Below, piece by piece: positions 8,623-18,486 of a stretch of 64,000 nucleotides of DNA. Position 1 is the first letter of the stretch, and every line of letters starts with the position of its first letter. The notes under the pieces were generated by a model. The model worked only from the letters and a program-made list of their open reading frames with translations, had not been told where the DNA came from and did no database searches. The stretch is from Leifsonia sp. CL147 (lineage in GTDB: Bacteria > Actinomycetota > Actinomycetes > Actinomycetales > Microbacteriaceae): positions 156,674 to 220,673 of the forward strand of contig NZ_FOTM01000003.1 of NCBI RefSeq assembly GCF_900114565.1, in the 5' to 3' direction. A program made the position numbers and the translations under genes.

Positions 8623-9033
8623 ATGCGCCGCCGTGCCGTGCTCCCCGTCCTGATCGTCGCCTACCTCGGCGCCGTCGGCTGGATCACGCTCGACCCGGCC
8701 CCCGGCGACCCGGCCGGCAATCCTCTGCTGCGGTCGCTCCTTCGTGCGGTGTCCGGGGTGCCCGGCCTGCAGTGGGTGGACTACGGCGTCGCGGAGTTCT
8801 CCGCGAACGTGCTGCTGTTCGTGCCGATGGGCGTGCTCTTCACGGTGCTGCTGAGCCGGTGGCGGTGGTGGCTGGCCCTCGCCGTCGGTGTCGCGGCGAC
8901 CCTGACGATCGAGTTCGTGCAGCTGTTCCTCCCGGCGCGGTTCAGCGACCCGCGCGACCTGCTCGCGAACACCCTCGGCACCCTCGTCGGCATCGCCCTC
9001 GTCTGGGTCGCGGCGCGCCGTCACGCCGGGTAG
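8623..9033 (+). CDS. VanZ-like family membrane protein
   Basis: A 136-residue membrane protein with four hydrophobic segments: VLPVLIVAYLGAVGWITL, ANVLLFVPMGVLFTVLL, WWLALAVGVAATL and LGTLVGIALVWVAA. Conserved VanZ landmarks are the D-Y-G-V-A-E-F-S-A-N-V-L-L-F-V-P-M-G stretch, TIEFVQLFLP, and R-x-x-D-P-R-D-L-L-A-N-T-L-G near the end. VanZ gives low-level teicoplanin resistance in Enterococcus; chromosomal relatives like this one are of unknown function and are not evidence of resistance. The start is ATG at 8623, divergent from ltrA. Confidence 0.88.
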   Translation: MRRRAVLPVLIVAYLGAVGWITLDPAPGDPAGNPLLRSLLRAVSGVPGLQWVDYGVAEFSANVLLFVPMGVLFTVLLSRWRWWLALAVGVAATLTIEFVQLFLPARFSDPRDLLANTLGTLVGIALVWVAARRHAG

Positions 9034-9094
9034 GGTGCACGGCGCGCAGCGCGCCGCGCAGCGCCCCGAACTCCTCCGGCTGGCCACCGGCTGA

Positions 9095-9374
9095 TAGGAT
9101 GCTCGTGGTCGGCCGTGCGCCGACCATCCAACTCAAAACCGAGAAGGAACCCGGAGCAGGCTGGCAGGAGCTGGTCCTCGGTGGTGGCATCCGGATGCGG
9201 CCGCGCTCTGACAGCGCCGCAACCGTGTATTTCTACTGATGGCCAGACGGGCTCAGCCCCACGCACCCGCATGGGATGCCGCGTACACACGACGTGTCGA
9301 TCTGCCTGTTCCTGCTCCTTGGATGAAGTCGCGTCCACATGGGACCGCGACGTTAAACAAAGGAGACAGACCTC
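9095..9374 (+). promoter_or_regulatory. pnp promoter, 5'-terminal hairpin and leader
   Basis: TAGGAT at 9095-9100 is a good -10 box. A transcription start at 9107 would begin exactly with a perfect 7-bp hairpin (GGTCGGC at 9107-9113 pairs with 9119-9125, 5-nt loop). The remaining leader, about 250 nt, has no confident gene and ends with AAAGGAGAC before the TTG start. PNPase mRNAs are commonly controlled through their leaders in other bacteria. Apart from this leader, the 341-bp gap between vanZ and pnp holds nothing else I can support. Confidence 0.55.
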
Positions 9375-11669
<2,295 letters not shown>

Positions 11670-11751
11670 CCCGTCCCGCCACGAAGGCCGCGCCGACTCC
11701 GTCGGCGCGGCCTTCGTGCGTCCCGTCCCGCGTCCCGCCCCGCCCCCCGAG

Positions 11752-11827
11752 CCCCACCGTCGAGTACACGAAGATTGCACGCGGCAAGCGCTTACCCTGT
11801 GCAATCTTCGTGTACTCGACGGTGGGG
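11752..11827. repeat. 29-bp perfect inverted repeat between pnp and the Lrp gene
   Basis: Left arm 11752-11780 starts CCCCACCGTCGAGTACACGA; right arm 11799-11827 is its exact complement, with an 18-nt loop. It lies between two convergent genes and could end transcription in both directions. The arm sequence is shared with the inverted repeat at 16255-16330. The remaining bases (11828-11856) are short GGGGCGGAGGGGT repeats. Confidence 0.9.
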
Positions 11828-11856
11828 CGGAGGGGTGGGGCGGAGGGGTGTGGGGG

Positions 11857-12321
11857 TCAGGCGTCGCGGGTGAGGAGCGGGCGGAGGCGGTAGGGGATGA
11901 GCTCGCCCATGTCGAGGGACGTCTCGGCGCGATCGACGCCGTCGGTCGACTGGATGATGCCGGTGATGCGGAAGAGATCCTCCGCGTCGACGCAGACGAC
12001 ACGCAGCAGCAGGTCGGAGGGGCCGGAGAGGCCGTGCGCCTGCACGATCTCCGGAATGGCCGCCAGGCTGTCCACCACAGCGGCCAGACGCTGCTGCCGG
12101 ACGTGGACGTTCACGAACGCGGCCAGCGGATACCCCGCGACCCGGGCCGAGATGCGCCGCTCGAACGACAGGAAGGCGCCGCTGCGCTCCAGCTCCGCCA
12201 CCCGCGCCTGCACCGTGTTCCGGCTGAGGCCGAGGCGGTCGGCGAGCGAGACGTTGGTCGATCGGGGGTCGTCGGCGAGGGCGAGGAGGATGCGGCGGTC
12301 GGTCGTATCGAAGCTGCGCAT
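11857..12321 (-). CDS. Lrp/AsnC family transcriptional regulator
   Basis: A 154-residue feast/famine regulator. The N-terminal winged HTH is TTDRRILLALADDPR with SLADRLGLSRNTVQARVAEL. The C-terminal RAM ligand domain runs from about residue 65 to 150 (AFVNVHVRQQRLAAVVDSLA, GPSDLLLRVVCVDAEDLFRI). The start MRSFDTT is ATG at 12319-12321, with TAGCTT 7 nt upstream. It is divergent from the branched-chain 2-oxoacid dehydrogenase operon. The bkd operon of Pseudomonas is activated by the Lrp-type BkdR, so control of the neighbouring operon by a branched-chain amino acid is the natural inference. Confidence 0.9.
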   Translation of the reverse strand: MRSFDTTDRRILLALADDPRSTNVSLADRLGLSRNTVQARVAELERSGAFLSFERRISARVAGYPLAAFVNVHVRQQRLAAVVDSLAAIPEIVQAHGLSGPSDLLLRVVCVDAEDLFRITGIIQSTDGVDRAETSLDMGELIPYRLRPLLTRDA

Positions 12322-12328
12322 AGTGTGA

Positions 12329-12334
12329 AAGCTA
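12329..12334 (-). promoter_or_regulatory. -10 box (TAGCTT) of the Lrp gene
   Basis: TAGCTT on the minus strand ends seven bases before the ATG; a leaderless start is likely. Confidence 0.5.
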
Positions 12335-12387
12335 GCACCATTCGTACTCGCGAGATAGTGCATCCTGCACGGTCGACACGCCGATGG

Positions 12388-12416
12388 TTGTGCGCGCTGA
12401 TCGCGCGGCGTAATCT
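12388..12416 (+). promoter_or_regulatory. Promoter candidate of the 2-oxoacid dehydrogenase operon
   Basis: TTGTGC (12388-12393) and TAATCT (12411-12416) are separated by 17 bp. A start near 12423 would leave a leader of about 80 nt before the E1-alpha gene. The 182-bp gap to the Lrp gene is the place to look for its operator. Confidence 0.5.
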
Positions 12417-12503
12417 GCCTCTAATTCCGGCAAGGAGGCCGGGAGCCGGTCGGGCACGCCACAAGCGGGCCGGCCGGGCGCGAGAGTGAAGGTTGCGTGA
12501 ACC

Positions 12504-13679
12504 GTGACGATCGACAATCAGCCGGCCACCCGTCGGGGCGGCTCCCACATGGACCTCGGTCACCTCGACCAGTTCGGCCTCGGCGAGACAGCACTCGGCG
12601 AGTTCGCCCTGGTCCGTCTTCTGGATGAGAACGGCGTCCGCCACGAGGACGAGCGCTTCGACGCCTGGGTCTCCGACATCGGCCCCGATCAGCTCCTCGA
12701 CCTGTACGAGGACATGCGCGTCATCCGTCGCATCGATTCCGAGGCGACCGCCCTGCAGCGTCAGGGCGAGCTGGGCCTCTGGCCGCCGCTCCTCGGACAG
12801 GAGGCCGCTCAGATCGGCTCCGGCCGGGCTCTCCGCTCCGACGACTTCGTCTTCTCCAGCTATCGCGAGCACGGCGTCGCCTACTGCCGCGGCGCCGGCC
12901 TCGTCGACCTCCTCCGCGTCTGGCGCGGCACGACGCAGAGCGGCTGGAACCCGTACGACATCAACATGGCGACGCCGCAGGTCATCATCGGCGCGCAGAC
13001 ACTGCACGCGACCGGGTACGCGCTCGGCATCCAGGCCGACGGGACGGACGCCGTCGCCGTGGCGTACTTCGGCGACGGCGCCACCAGCGAGGGGGACGTC
13101 AACGAGGCGCTCATCTTCGCGGCGACCTACGCCGCCCCGGTCATCTTCTTCTGCCAGAACAACCAGTACGCCATCTCGGAGCCCGTCTCGCTGCAGGCGC
13201 AGCGTCCCATCGCCGACCGTGCGCCGGGCTTCGGCGTGCCGAGCGTCCGGGTCGACGGCAACGACGTCCTGGCCGTGCTCGCGGTCACCCGCGCCGCCCT
13301 GGACCGTGCCCGCAGCGGAGGCGGCCCCACCTTCATCGAGGCGGTCACCTACCGCATGGGCCCGCACACGACGGCGGATGACCCGGGCCGCTACCGGGAT
13401 GCGGCCGAGGTGGAGCAGTGGCGCGGCAAGGATCCGCTGACGCGCGTGGAGGCGTATCTGGATGCGCAGGGCGCGCTCTCCGAGGAGCGGAAGGCCCGGA
13501 TCGCCGGCAAGGCCGACGCCGTGGCCGCCGAGATGCGCGCGGGCATCACATCCCTCGTCGACCCCGACCCCCTGTCCGTCTTCGACAACGTGTACGCCGA
13601 GCCGCACACCGGTATCGCCCGTCAGCGCGACCACTATTCGCGCTACCTGCGCACGTTCGTGGGGAGCGACGGACGATGA
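12504..13679 (+). CDS. Thiamine-diphosphate-dependent 2-oxoacid dehydrogenase E1, alpha subunit (branched-chain type)
   Basis: A 391-residue E1-alpha that decarboxylates a 2-oxoacid (probably from Val, Leu or Ile) together with E1-beta. The thiamine-diphosphate motif YFGDGATSEGDVNEALIFA runs through to CQNNQYAIS near residues 187-225. The family features PPLLGQEAAQIGSGRAL and FSSYREHGVAYCRG precede it, and YRMGPHTTADDPGRYR, the phosphorylation-loop region, follows. The start used is GTG at 12504; MDLGHLDQ at 12549 is an alternative. The stop overlaps the E1-beta start (ATGA). The alpha2/beta2 split fits BCKDH-type rather than the homodimeric AceE-type E1 usual in actinobacteria. Confidence 0.85.
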   Translation: MTIDNQPATRRGGSHMDLGHLDQFGLGETALGEFALVRLLDENGVRHEDERFDAWVSDIGPDQLLDLYEDMRVIRRIDSEATALQRQGELGLWPPLLGQEAAQIGSGRALRSDDFVFSSYREHGVAYCRGAGLVDLLRVWRGTTQSGWNPYDINMATPQVIIGAQTLHATGYALGIQADGTDAVAVAYFGDGATSEGDVNEALIFAATYAAPVIFFCQNNQYAISEPVSLQAQRPIADRAPGFGVPSVRVDGNDVLAVLAVTRAALDRARSGGGPTFIEAVTYRMGPHTTADDPGRYRDAAEVEQWRGKDPLTRVEAYLDAQGALSEERKARIAGKADAVAAEMRAGITSLVDPDPLSVFDNVYAEPHTGIARQRDHYSRYLRTFVGSDGR

Positions 13680-14686
13680 GCTCTCTCACCATGGCGAAAG
13701 CCATCAATGCGGGTCTGCGTCGTGCACTCGCGTCGGACGACCACGTCGTCCTCATGGGCGAGGACATCGGCACCCTCGGTGGCGTATTCCGCGTCACGGA
13801 CGGCCTGCAGACCGAGTTCGGGCCACGACGGGTGATGGATTCGCCGCTCGCCGAGTCCGGCATCCTCGGCACCGCAGTCGGCATGGCCTACCGCGGCTAC
13901 CGGCCCGTTGTCGAGATCCAGTTCGACGGGTTCATCTATCCCGCCTTCGACCAGATCGTGAACCAGGTGGCGCGGATGCACTTCCGCACCGGAGGCGCGG
14001 TGCGGATGCCGATCGTCATCCGCGTGCCGTTCGCGGGCGGCATCGGCTCGGCCGAGCACCACTCCGACTCCCCGGAGGCCTACTTCGCGCACACCGCGGG
14101 ACTGCGCGTGGTCAGCCCGTCGGATCCGCAGGATGCGTTCACGCTCATCCAGCAGGCCATCGCCTCCGACGACCCTGTGCTGTTCTTCGAGCCCAAGCGC
14201 CGCTACCACGCGAAGGGCGAGGTGGATGAGGATGCGCCGCTGGCCGACGCCCGCCCGATGGGCACCGCGCGGGTGCTGACCGAGGGCACGGACGTCACCC
14301 TGGTCACGTACGGCGGCCTGGTGCAGCTGGCGCAGGATGCGGCGGTCGCCGCCGGGGACGAGGGCGTCTCGGTCGAGGTGATCGATCTCCGTTCCCTGTC
14401 GCCGCTGGACGTCGACACCGTGGTGGGTTCGGTGAAGCGGACCGGCCGTCTCGTCGTCACCCATGAGGCCGCGCTGTCCGGCGGTCTCGCGGCCGAGATC
14501 TCCGCCTCCATCACCGAACGGTGCTTCTATCATCTGGAGCACGCGCCGGTGCGCGTGACCGGGCATGACATCCCGTATCCGCCCGCCCGGCTCGAGTCGG
14601 CGCACCTGCCGGACCTCGACCGCATCCTGGACGGCATCGACCGCGCCATGGATCGGCCCAACTCGCTGACCGGGGTGGAGGACTGA
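13676..14686 (+). CDS. 2-oxoacid dehydrogenase E1, beta subunit
   Basis: A 336-residue transketolase-like E1-beta. It shows the conserved LMGEDIGTLGGVFRVTDGLQ, SPLAESGILGTAVGMAYRG, EIQFDGFIYPAFDQIVNQVA and GGIGSAEHHSDSPEAYF motifs, and the C-terminal transketolase domain (VTLVTYGGLVQLAQDAA, EVIDLRSLSPLDVDTV). It forms the alpha2/beta2 E1 with the upstream product, sits on the E2 core, and is cytosolic. The start ATG at 13676 overlaps the alpha stop by 4 bp, and its stop overlaps the E2 start by one base, so the three genes are translationally coupled. Confidence 0.92.
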   Translation: MSSLTMAKAINAGLRRALASDDHVVLMGEDIGTLGGVFRVTDGLQTEFGPRRVMDSPLAESGILGTAVGMAYRGYRPVVEIQFDGFIYPAFDQIVNQVARMHFRTGGAVRMPIVIRVPFAGGIGSAEHHSDSPEAYFAHTAGLRVVSPSDPQDAFTLIQQAIASDDPVLFFEPKRRYHAKGEVDEDAPLADARPMGTARVLTEGTDVTLVTYGGLVQLAQDAAVAAGDEGVSVEVIDLRSLSPLDVDTVVGSVKRTGRLVVTHEAALSGGLAAEISASITERCFYHLEHAPVRVTGHDIPYPPARLESAHLPDLDRILDGIDRAMDRPNSLTGVED

Positions 14687-16245
14687 TGGCGGTCAAGCAG
14701 TTCGCCCTGCCGGATCTGGGCGAGGGTCTCACGGAGTCGGAGCTCGTCGCCTGGAAGGTCGCGGTGGGCGACACCGTGCACCTCAACCAGATCATCGCCG
14801 AGGTCGAGACTGCCAAAGCCCTCGTGGAGCTTCCGGCTCCGTACGAGGGCCGGGTGTCGAAGCTGTTCGTCGAGCCGGGAGTGACGGTGGCGGTGGGGGA
14901 GCCGCTGGTCGCGTTCGAGGTGGATGCGGATGTGCCGCTCGAGGGCGCTCCTGCGGTGCCTGCCGAGCCGGCCCAGGATGGGGATGCGGCGGATCAGGCT
15001 GAGGATACGGCGGCCCAGGATGCGGATGAGGATGCGGATGCAGGTGCGGACGGCCAGGAAGCGGCTGCGCCTGCCTCGGCAGAGCCGAGCCAGGCTGCGG
15101 CCGCGCCGGACGGGCGCGAACCGACGCTCGTGGGCTACGGCGCACGGCCCGAGTCGCAGGCGCGCCCGGCGCGGAGGGCACGCCCGGGACTGGCGCAGGA
15201 AGGACGGCAGCGTGCCGACGTCACGGTCGACGTCGCGGTCGCGACGAGGGCGGCAGCAGCGGCGCCGACGGCTCTGGCCGAGCGGCCGCGCGCGACCCCT
15301 CCGGTGCGCAAGTTCGCGCGCGAGCTCGGCATCGACCTGGCGTCGGTGTCCGGTTCGGGTGATCGCGGGCTCATCACCCGCACCGATGTCGAGGCGTACG
15401 CCGGCAAGCGGGACGGTACCGCGCCGACCGCGCCGAGCGCGACCGCGCCGAGCGCGACCGCGCCGAGCGCGACCTCGCCGAGCGCGACCATGCCGACCTC
15501 GACCTCGGCGACGGCCACCGGCCCGGCCGGAACGCGCGCAGGGTCGCGCGAGAAGCGCATCCCGATCCGCGGCGTGCGCAAGGCGACCGCCGACGCCATG
15601 GTGCGCAGCGCGTTCGGCGCGCCCCAGGCGACGGTCTTCCTGACGGTGGATGTCACGCCGACGACCGAGCTCGTCGCACGGCTGCGTGCGCGCCCGGAGT
15701 TCGCCGACGCCCGCCCGGGTCTGACCGCGGTGGTCGCAAAGGCGCTGCTGCTGGCCATCCGCCGCACCCCCGAGGTGAACTCCCGTTGGGACGAGGCGAG
15801 CAACGAGATCGTCCAGGCGGAGTACGTGCACCTCGGGATGGCCGCTGCGACCCCGCGCGGCCTGCTGGTGCCGGTCATCCGTGACGCCGACGGGATGACG
15901 CTCGGCGACCTCGCTGATGCGATCCGGCAGCTCGCCGAGACCGCTCGGGCGCGGCGCACAGCCCCGTCAGACCTGAGCGGCGGGACCATCACGGTCACGA
16001 ACGTAGGAGTGTTCGGTGTGGATGCGGGGACGCCCATCCTCACGCCCGGCGAGGCCGCCATCCTCGCCGTCGGAGCCGTCCGGCGCCAGCCGTGGGAGCA
16101 CGACGGAGGCATCGCGCTGCGGGAGGTGCTCACCCTCGCGCTGACGTTCGACCATCGGATCGTGGACGGCGAGCAGGCCTCGCGCTTCCTCGCCGACGTC
16201 GGTCGCATCCTCTCCGATCCCGCGTCCGTCCTCGCCCTCGTCTGA
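14686..16245 (+). CDS. Dihydrolipoamide acyltransferase E2 of a 2-oxoacid dehydrogenase complex
   Basis: A 519-residue E2 core protein. The lipoyl domain spans residues 1-80 with Lys44 in VETAKALVELP as the lipoylation site. A long acidic Ala/Asp/Glu linker follows, then the peripheral-subunit-binding domain near 205-240 (VRKFARELGIDLASVSGSG, RGLITRTDVEAY). An APSAT-repeat hinge precedes the catalytic domain, which ends with LTFDHRIVDGEQASRFL, carrying the chloramphenicol-acetyltransferase-like H-x-x-x-D active site. It transfers the acyl group to CoA. No E3 (lipoamide dehydrogenase) gene follows, so a shared E3 must come from elsewhere in the genome. Confidence 0.92.
   Translation: MAVKQFALPDLGEGLTESELVAWKVAVGDTVHLNQIIAEVETAKALVELPAPYEGRVSKLFVEPGVTVAVGEPLVAFEVDADVPLEGAPAVPAEPAQDGDAADQAEDTAAQDADEDADAGADGQEAAAPASAEPSQAAAAPDGREPTLVGYGARPESQARPARRARPGLAQEGRQRADVTVDVAVATRAAAAAPTALAERPRATPPVRKFARELGIDLASVSGSGDRGLITRTDVEAYAGKRDGTAPTAPSATAPSATAPSATSPSATMPTSTSATATGPAGTRAGSREKRIPIRGVRKATADAMVRSAFGAPQATVFLTVDVTPTTELVARLRARPEFADARPGLTAVVAKALLLAIRRTPEVNSRWDEASNEIVQAEYVHLGMAAATPRGLLVPVIRDADGMTLGDLADAIRQLAETARARRTAPSDLSGGTITVTNVGVFGVDAGTPILTPGEAAILAVGAVRRQPWEHDGGIALREVLTLALTFDHRIVDGEQASRFLADVGRILSDPASVLALV
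15430..15489 (+). repeat. 15-bp in-frame repeats in the E2 hinge
   Basis: Four tandem 15-bp units encode A/S-P-S-A-T, a flexible hinge between the E3-binding and catalytic domains. Confidence 0.85.
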
Positions 16246-16254
16246 CCCCCCACC

Positions 16255-16330
16255 CCCCACCGTCGAGTACACGAACTTTGCACGCGACTCGCCGTGCGAG
16301 CGTGCAAAGTTCGTGTACTCGACGGTGGGG
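16255..16330. repeat. 31-bp perfect inverted repeat between the E2 and dapD genes
   Basis: Left arm 16255-16285 begins CCCCACCGTCGAGTACACGA; right arm 16300-16330 is its exact complement. The 14-nt centre can pair further (CTCGC with GCGAG). It lies between convergent stop codons, so bidirectional termination is plausible. It shares its outer 21 bp with the repeat at 11752-11827. Confidence 0.9.
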
Positions 16331-16366
16331 CGGGGTCGACGGTGGGGCGGGGTCGACGGTGGGGCG
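16321..16366. repeat. 17-bp tandem repeat extending the inverted-repeat arm
   Basis: GACGGTGGGGCGGGGTC occurs at 16321 and 16338, with a partial third copy at 16355-16366 running up to the dapD stop. The right arm end of the hairpin has been amplified. Confidence 0.8.
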
Positions 16367-17371
16367 CTAGGCGTGGAGGGCGGCGTTGAGCTCGACGCCG
16401 GTGCCGGCGCGGCGGAGCACCTCGACGGCGCCGGTGAGCGAGTTGCGACGGTAGAGCAGGCCGGGCATCCCGGACAGCTCCGCCGCCTTCACCGTGCGCG
16501 GGCGGCCGTCCGCGGTGGGCGCCTCGCCGACCAGCACGACCTTGGTGCCCGCCGTCACGTAGAGCCCGGCCTCCACGACGGAGTCGTCGCCGATCGAGAT
16601 GCCGATGCCCGAGTTCGCGCCGAGCAGCGCCCGCTCGCCGATCGAGACGCGGTGCGTGCCGCCGCCGGACAGGGTCCCCATGATGGAGGCGCCCCCGCCG
16701 ATGTCCGACCCGTCGCCCACCACAACGCCCTGCGACACGCGCCCCTCGATCATGGAGGAGCCGAGCGTTCCGGCGTTGTAGTTCACGAAGCCCTCGTGCA
16801 TGACGGTCGTGCCCGGCGCCAGGTGGGCTCCGAGGCGGACGCGGGAGGCGTCCGCGATCCGCACCCGTTCCGGCGTCACGTAATCCAGCAGGCGCGGGAA
16901 CTTGTCGATGCCCGAGACCTGGATGCCCGCCCGCTGCAGGCGCGGACGCAGGCGGTCGAGGTCGGCCGGGTTCACCGGGCCGGCATTCGTCCACGCGACC
17001 GTGGGCAGGTGGGCGAAGACGCCGTCCAGGTTCAGACCGTTCGGCTGCACCAGCAGATGGGAGAACAGGTGCAGGCGCAGGTAGGCGTCGGGCGTGGAGG
17101 CGGGAGGCGCATCCAGCTCGATCTCCACGGTCACGATGTCGATGCGCACGGCGCGGCGCGGGTCGTCGCCCGCCAGTTCCTCGAGCTCCGCCGGCGCGAT
17201 CCAGCGGTCGCGGCCGGCGGGCAGCGTGCCGAGCCGGGGCTCCGGGAACCAGGTGTCGAGCACGGTGCCGTCGGCGGCGACGGTCGCGAGGCCGTACCCC
17301 CACGCCGAGCGGGAGGCGGCGGTCCCCGAGGCGGCAGGCAGGGCGGAACTTTCAGGCACGTCGGAAGGCAT
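16367..17371 (-). CDS. dapD: 2,3,4,5-tetrahydropyridine-2,6-dicarboxylate N-succinyltransferase
   Basis: A 334-residue trimeric enzyme of the succinylase branch of lysine/diaminopimelate synthesis; it succinylates tetrahydrodipicolinate using succinyl-CoA. The N-terminal domain ([15 protein letters not shown]) is the actinobacterial form. The left-handed beta-helix of hexapeptide repeats covers about residues 180-280 ([59 protein letters not shown]). Full length for the family. The start is ATG at 17369-17371, with TAACCT 6 nt upstream. It is divergent from dapE, the step two reactions later in the same pathway. Confidence 0.95.
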   Translation of the reverse strand: MPSDVPESSALPAASGTAASRSAWGYGLATVAADGTVLDTWFPEPRLGTLPAGRDRWIAPAELEELAGDDPRRAVRIDIVTVEIELDAPPASTPDAYLRLHLFSHLLVQPNGLNLDGVFAHLPTVAWTNAGPVNPADLDRLRPRLQRAGIQVSGIDKFPRLLDYVTPERVRIADASRVRLGAHLAPGTTVMHEGFVNYNAGTLGSSMIEGRVSQGVVVGDGSDIGGGASIMGTLSGGGTHRVSIGERALLGANSGIGISIGDDSVVEAGLYVTAGTKVVLVGEAPTADGRPRTVKAAELSGMPGLLYRRNSLTGAVEVLRRAGTGVELNAALHA

Positions 17372-17388
17372 GCCCCTAGGTTAGTAGG
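17372..17388. promoter_or_regulatory. 17-bp divergent promoter with interlocked -10 boxes (dapD / dapE)
   Basis: TAGGTT on the plus strand (17377-17382) ends six bases before the dapE GTG. TAACCT on the minus strand (17378-17383) ends six bases before the dapD ATG. The two boxes overlap in five of six positions, so the polymerases for the two genes cannot bind at once. Confidence 0.65.
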
Positions 17389-18486
17389 GTGCAGCTCAGC
17401 AGCGTTCCTCTCGACCTCACCGCCTCCTCCATCGATCTGACACGTCAGCTCTGCGATCTGGAGTCCGTCTCCGGGAACGAGGGCACGCTGGCCGATGCGA
17501 TGCAGGCGGCCCTCGCCGGCCTGCCGCATCTGGAGGTGATCCGCGACGGCGACGCGATCGTCGCGCGCACGAACCTCGGCCGCGAGCGCCGGGCGCTGAT
17601 CGCGGGCCACATCGACACCGTCCCCCTCAACCAGAACCTGCCGACGCGGTTCGAGGAACACGACGGCATCCGCTACCTCTGGGGCCGGGGGACCGTCGAC
17701 ATGAAGGCGGGTGTGGCCGTGCAGCTGAAGCTGGCGGCTGAGCTCACCGAGCCCGCCGTCGACGTGACGTGGATGTGGTACGACCACGAGGAGGTCAACG
17801 CCGAGCTGAACGGACTGGGCCGCCTCGCCCGCAACCGGCCGGACCTGTTCGTCGGCGATTTCGGCATCCTCGGCGAACCCAGCAACGGGGTGGTCGAGGG
17901 CGGCTGCAACGGCAACCTGCGCGTCGAGGTCCGCACCTACGGCCTGCGCGCGCACTCGGCCCGCGGCTGGGTGGGCGACAACGCCATCCACAAGGCCGCG
18001 CCGATCCTCGACATCCTCGCGGCCTACCGGGCGCGCGAGGTGGAGGTCGACGGGCTGGTGTACAGAGAGGGGCTCAACGCCGTCGGGATCTCCGGGGGAG
18101 TGGCCGGCAACGTCATCCCCGACGAGTGCATGGTCCACGTCAACTACCGCTTCGCGCCGTCGCGCACCTCGCAGGAGGCCATCGAGCACCTGCAGGAGCT
18201 GTTCGGCGACTACGAGATGACCGTCGTCGACCGTGCCGACGGCGCCCGCCCGGGATTGGATGCGCCGCTCGCGCAGGAGTTCGTCGCCGCGGTCGGCGGC
18301 GTGGCGAAGCCGAAGTACGGGTGGACGGACGTGGCCCGCTTCAGCGCCCTGGGCATCCCGGCGGTCAACTACGGCCCCGGCGACCCGCTGAAGGCGCACG
18401 CCGACGACGAGCGGGTGGACGTGGAGCAGATCGTCGCGGTCGAGGAGGGTCTGCGTGCCTGGCTCATCGGCACCGGCGCCCGCTGA
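17389..18486 (+). CDS. dapE: Succinyl-diaminopimelate desuccinylase
   Basis: A 365-residue M20-family dizinc hydrolase that releases succinate from N-succinyl-LL-diaminopimelate. The metal and catalytic landmarks are IAGHIDTVPLN (His, Asp), WGRGTVDMKAG (bridging Asp), WYDHEEVNAELNGLGRL (general-base Glu pair), ILGEPSNGVVEGGCNG and GWTDVARFSALGIPAVNYGP. The dimerisation lid has RAHSARGWVGDNAIHK. The start is GTG at 17389, placed by its -10 spacing. The divergent dapD makes the precursor pathway intermediate. The next gene starts inside its 3' end (32-bp overlap). Confidence 0.95.
   Translation: MQLSSVPLDLTASSIDLTRQLCDLESVSGNEGTLADAMQAALAGLPHLEVIRDGDAIVARTNLGRERRALIAGHIDTVPLNQNLPTRFEEHDGIRYLWGRGTVDMKAGVAVQLKLAAELTEPAVDVTWMWYDHEEVNAELNGLGRLARNRPDLFVGDFGILGEPSNGVVEGGCNGNLRVEVRTYGLRAHSARGWVGDNAIHKAAPILDILAAYRAREVEVDGLVYREGLNAVGISGGVAGNVIPDECMVHVNYRFAPSRTSQEAIEHLQELFGDYEMTVVDRADGARPGLDAPLAQEFVAAVGGVAKPKYGWTDVARFSALGIPAVNYGPGDPLKAHADDERVDVEQIVAVEEGLRAWLIGTGAR

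Noticed and set aside
8623-9033. Calling the VanZ-like gene a glycopeptide resistance determinant
   Set aside because: Chromosomal VanZ-family proteins are common in actinobacteria and there are no vanHAX genes nearby.
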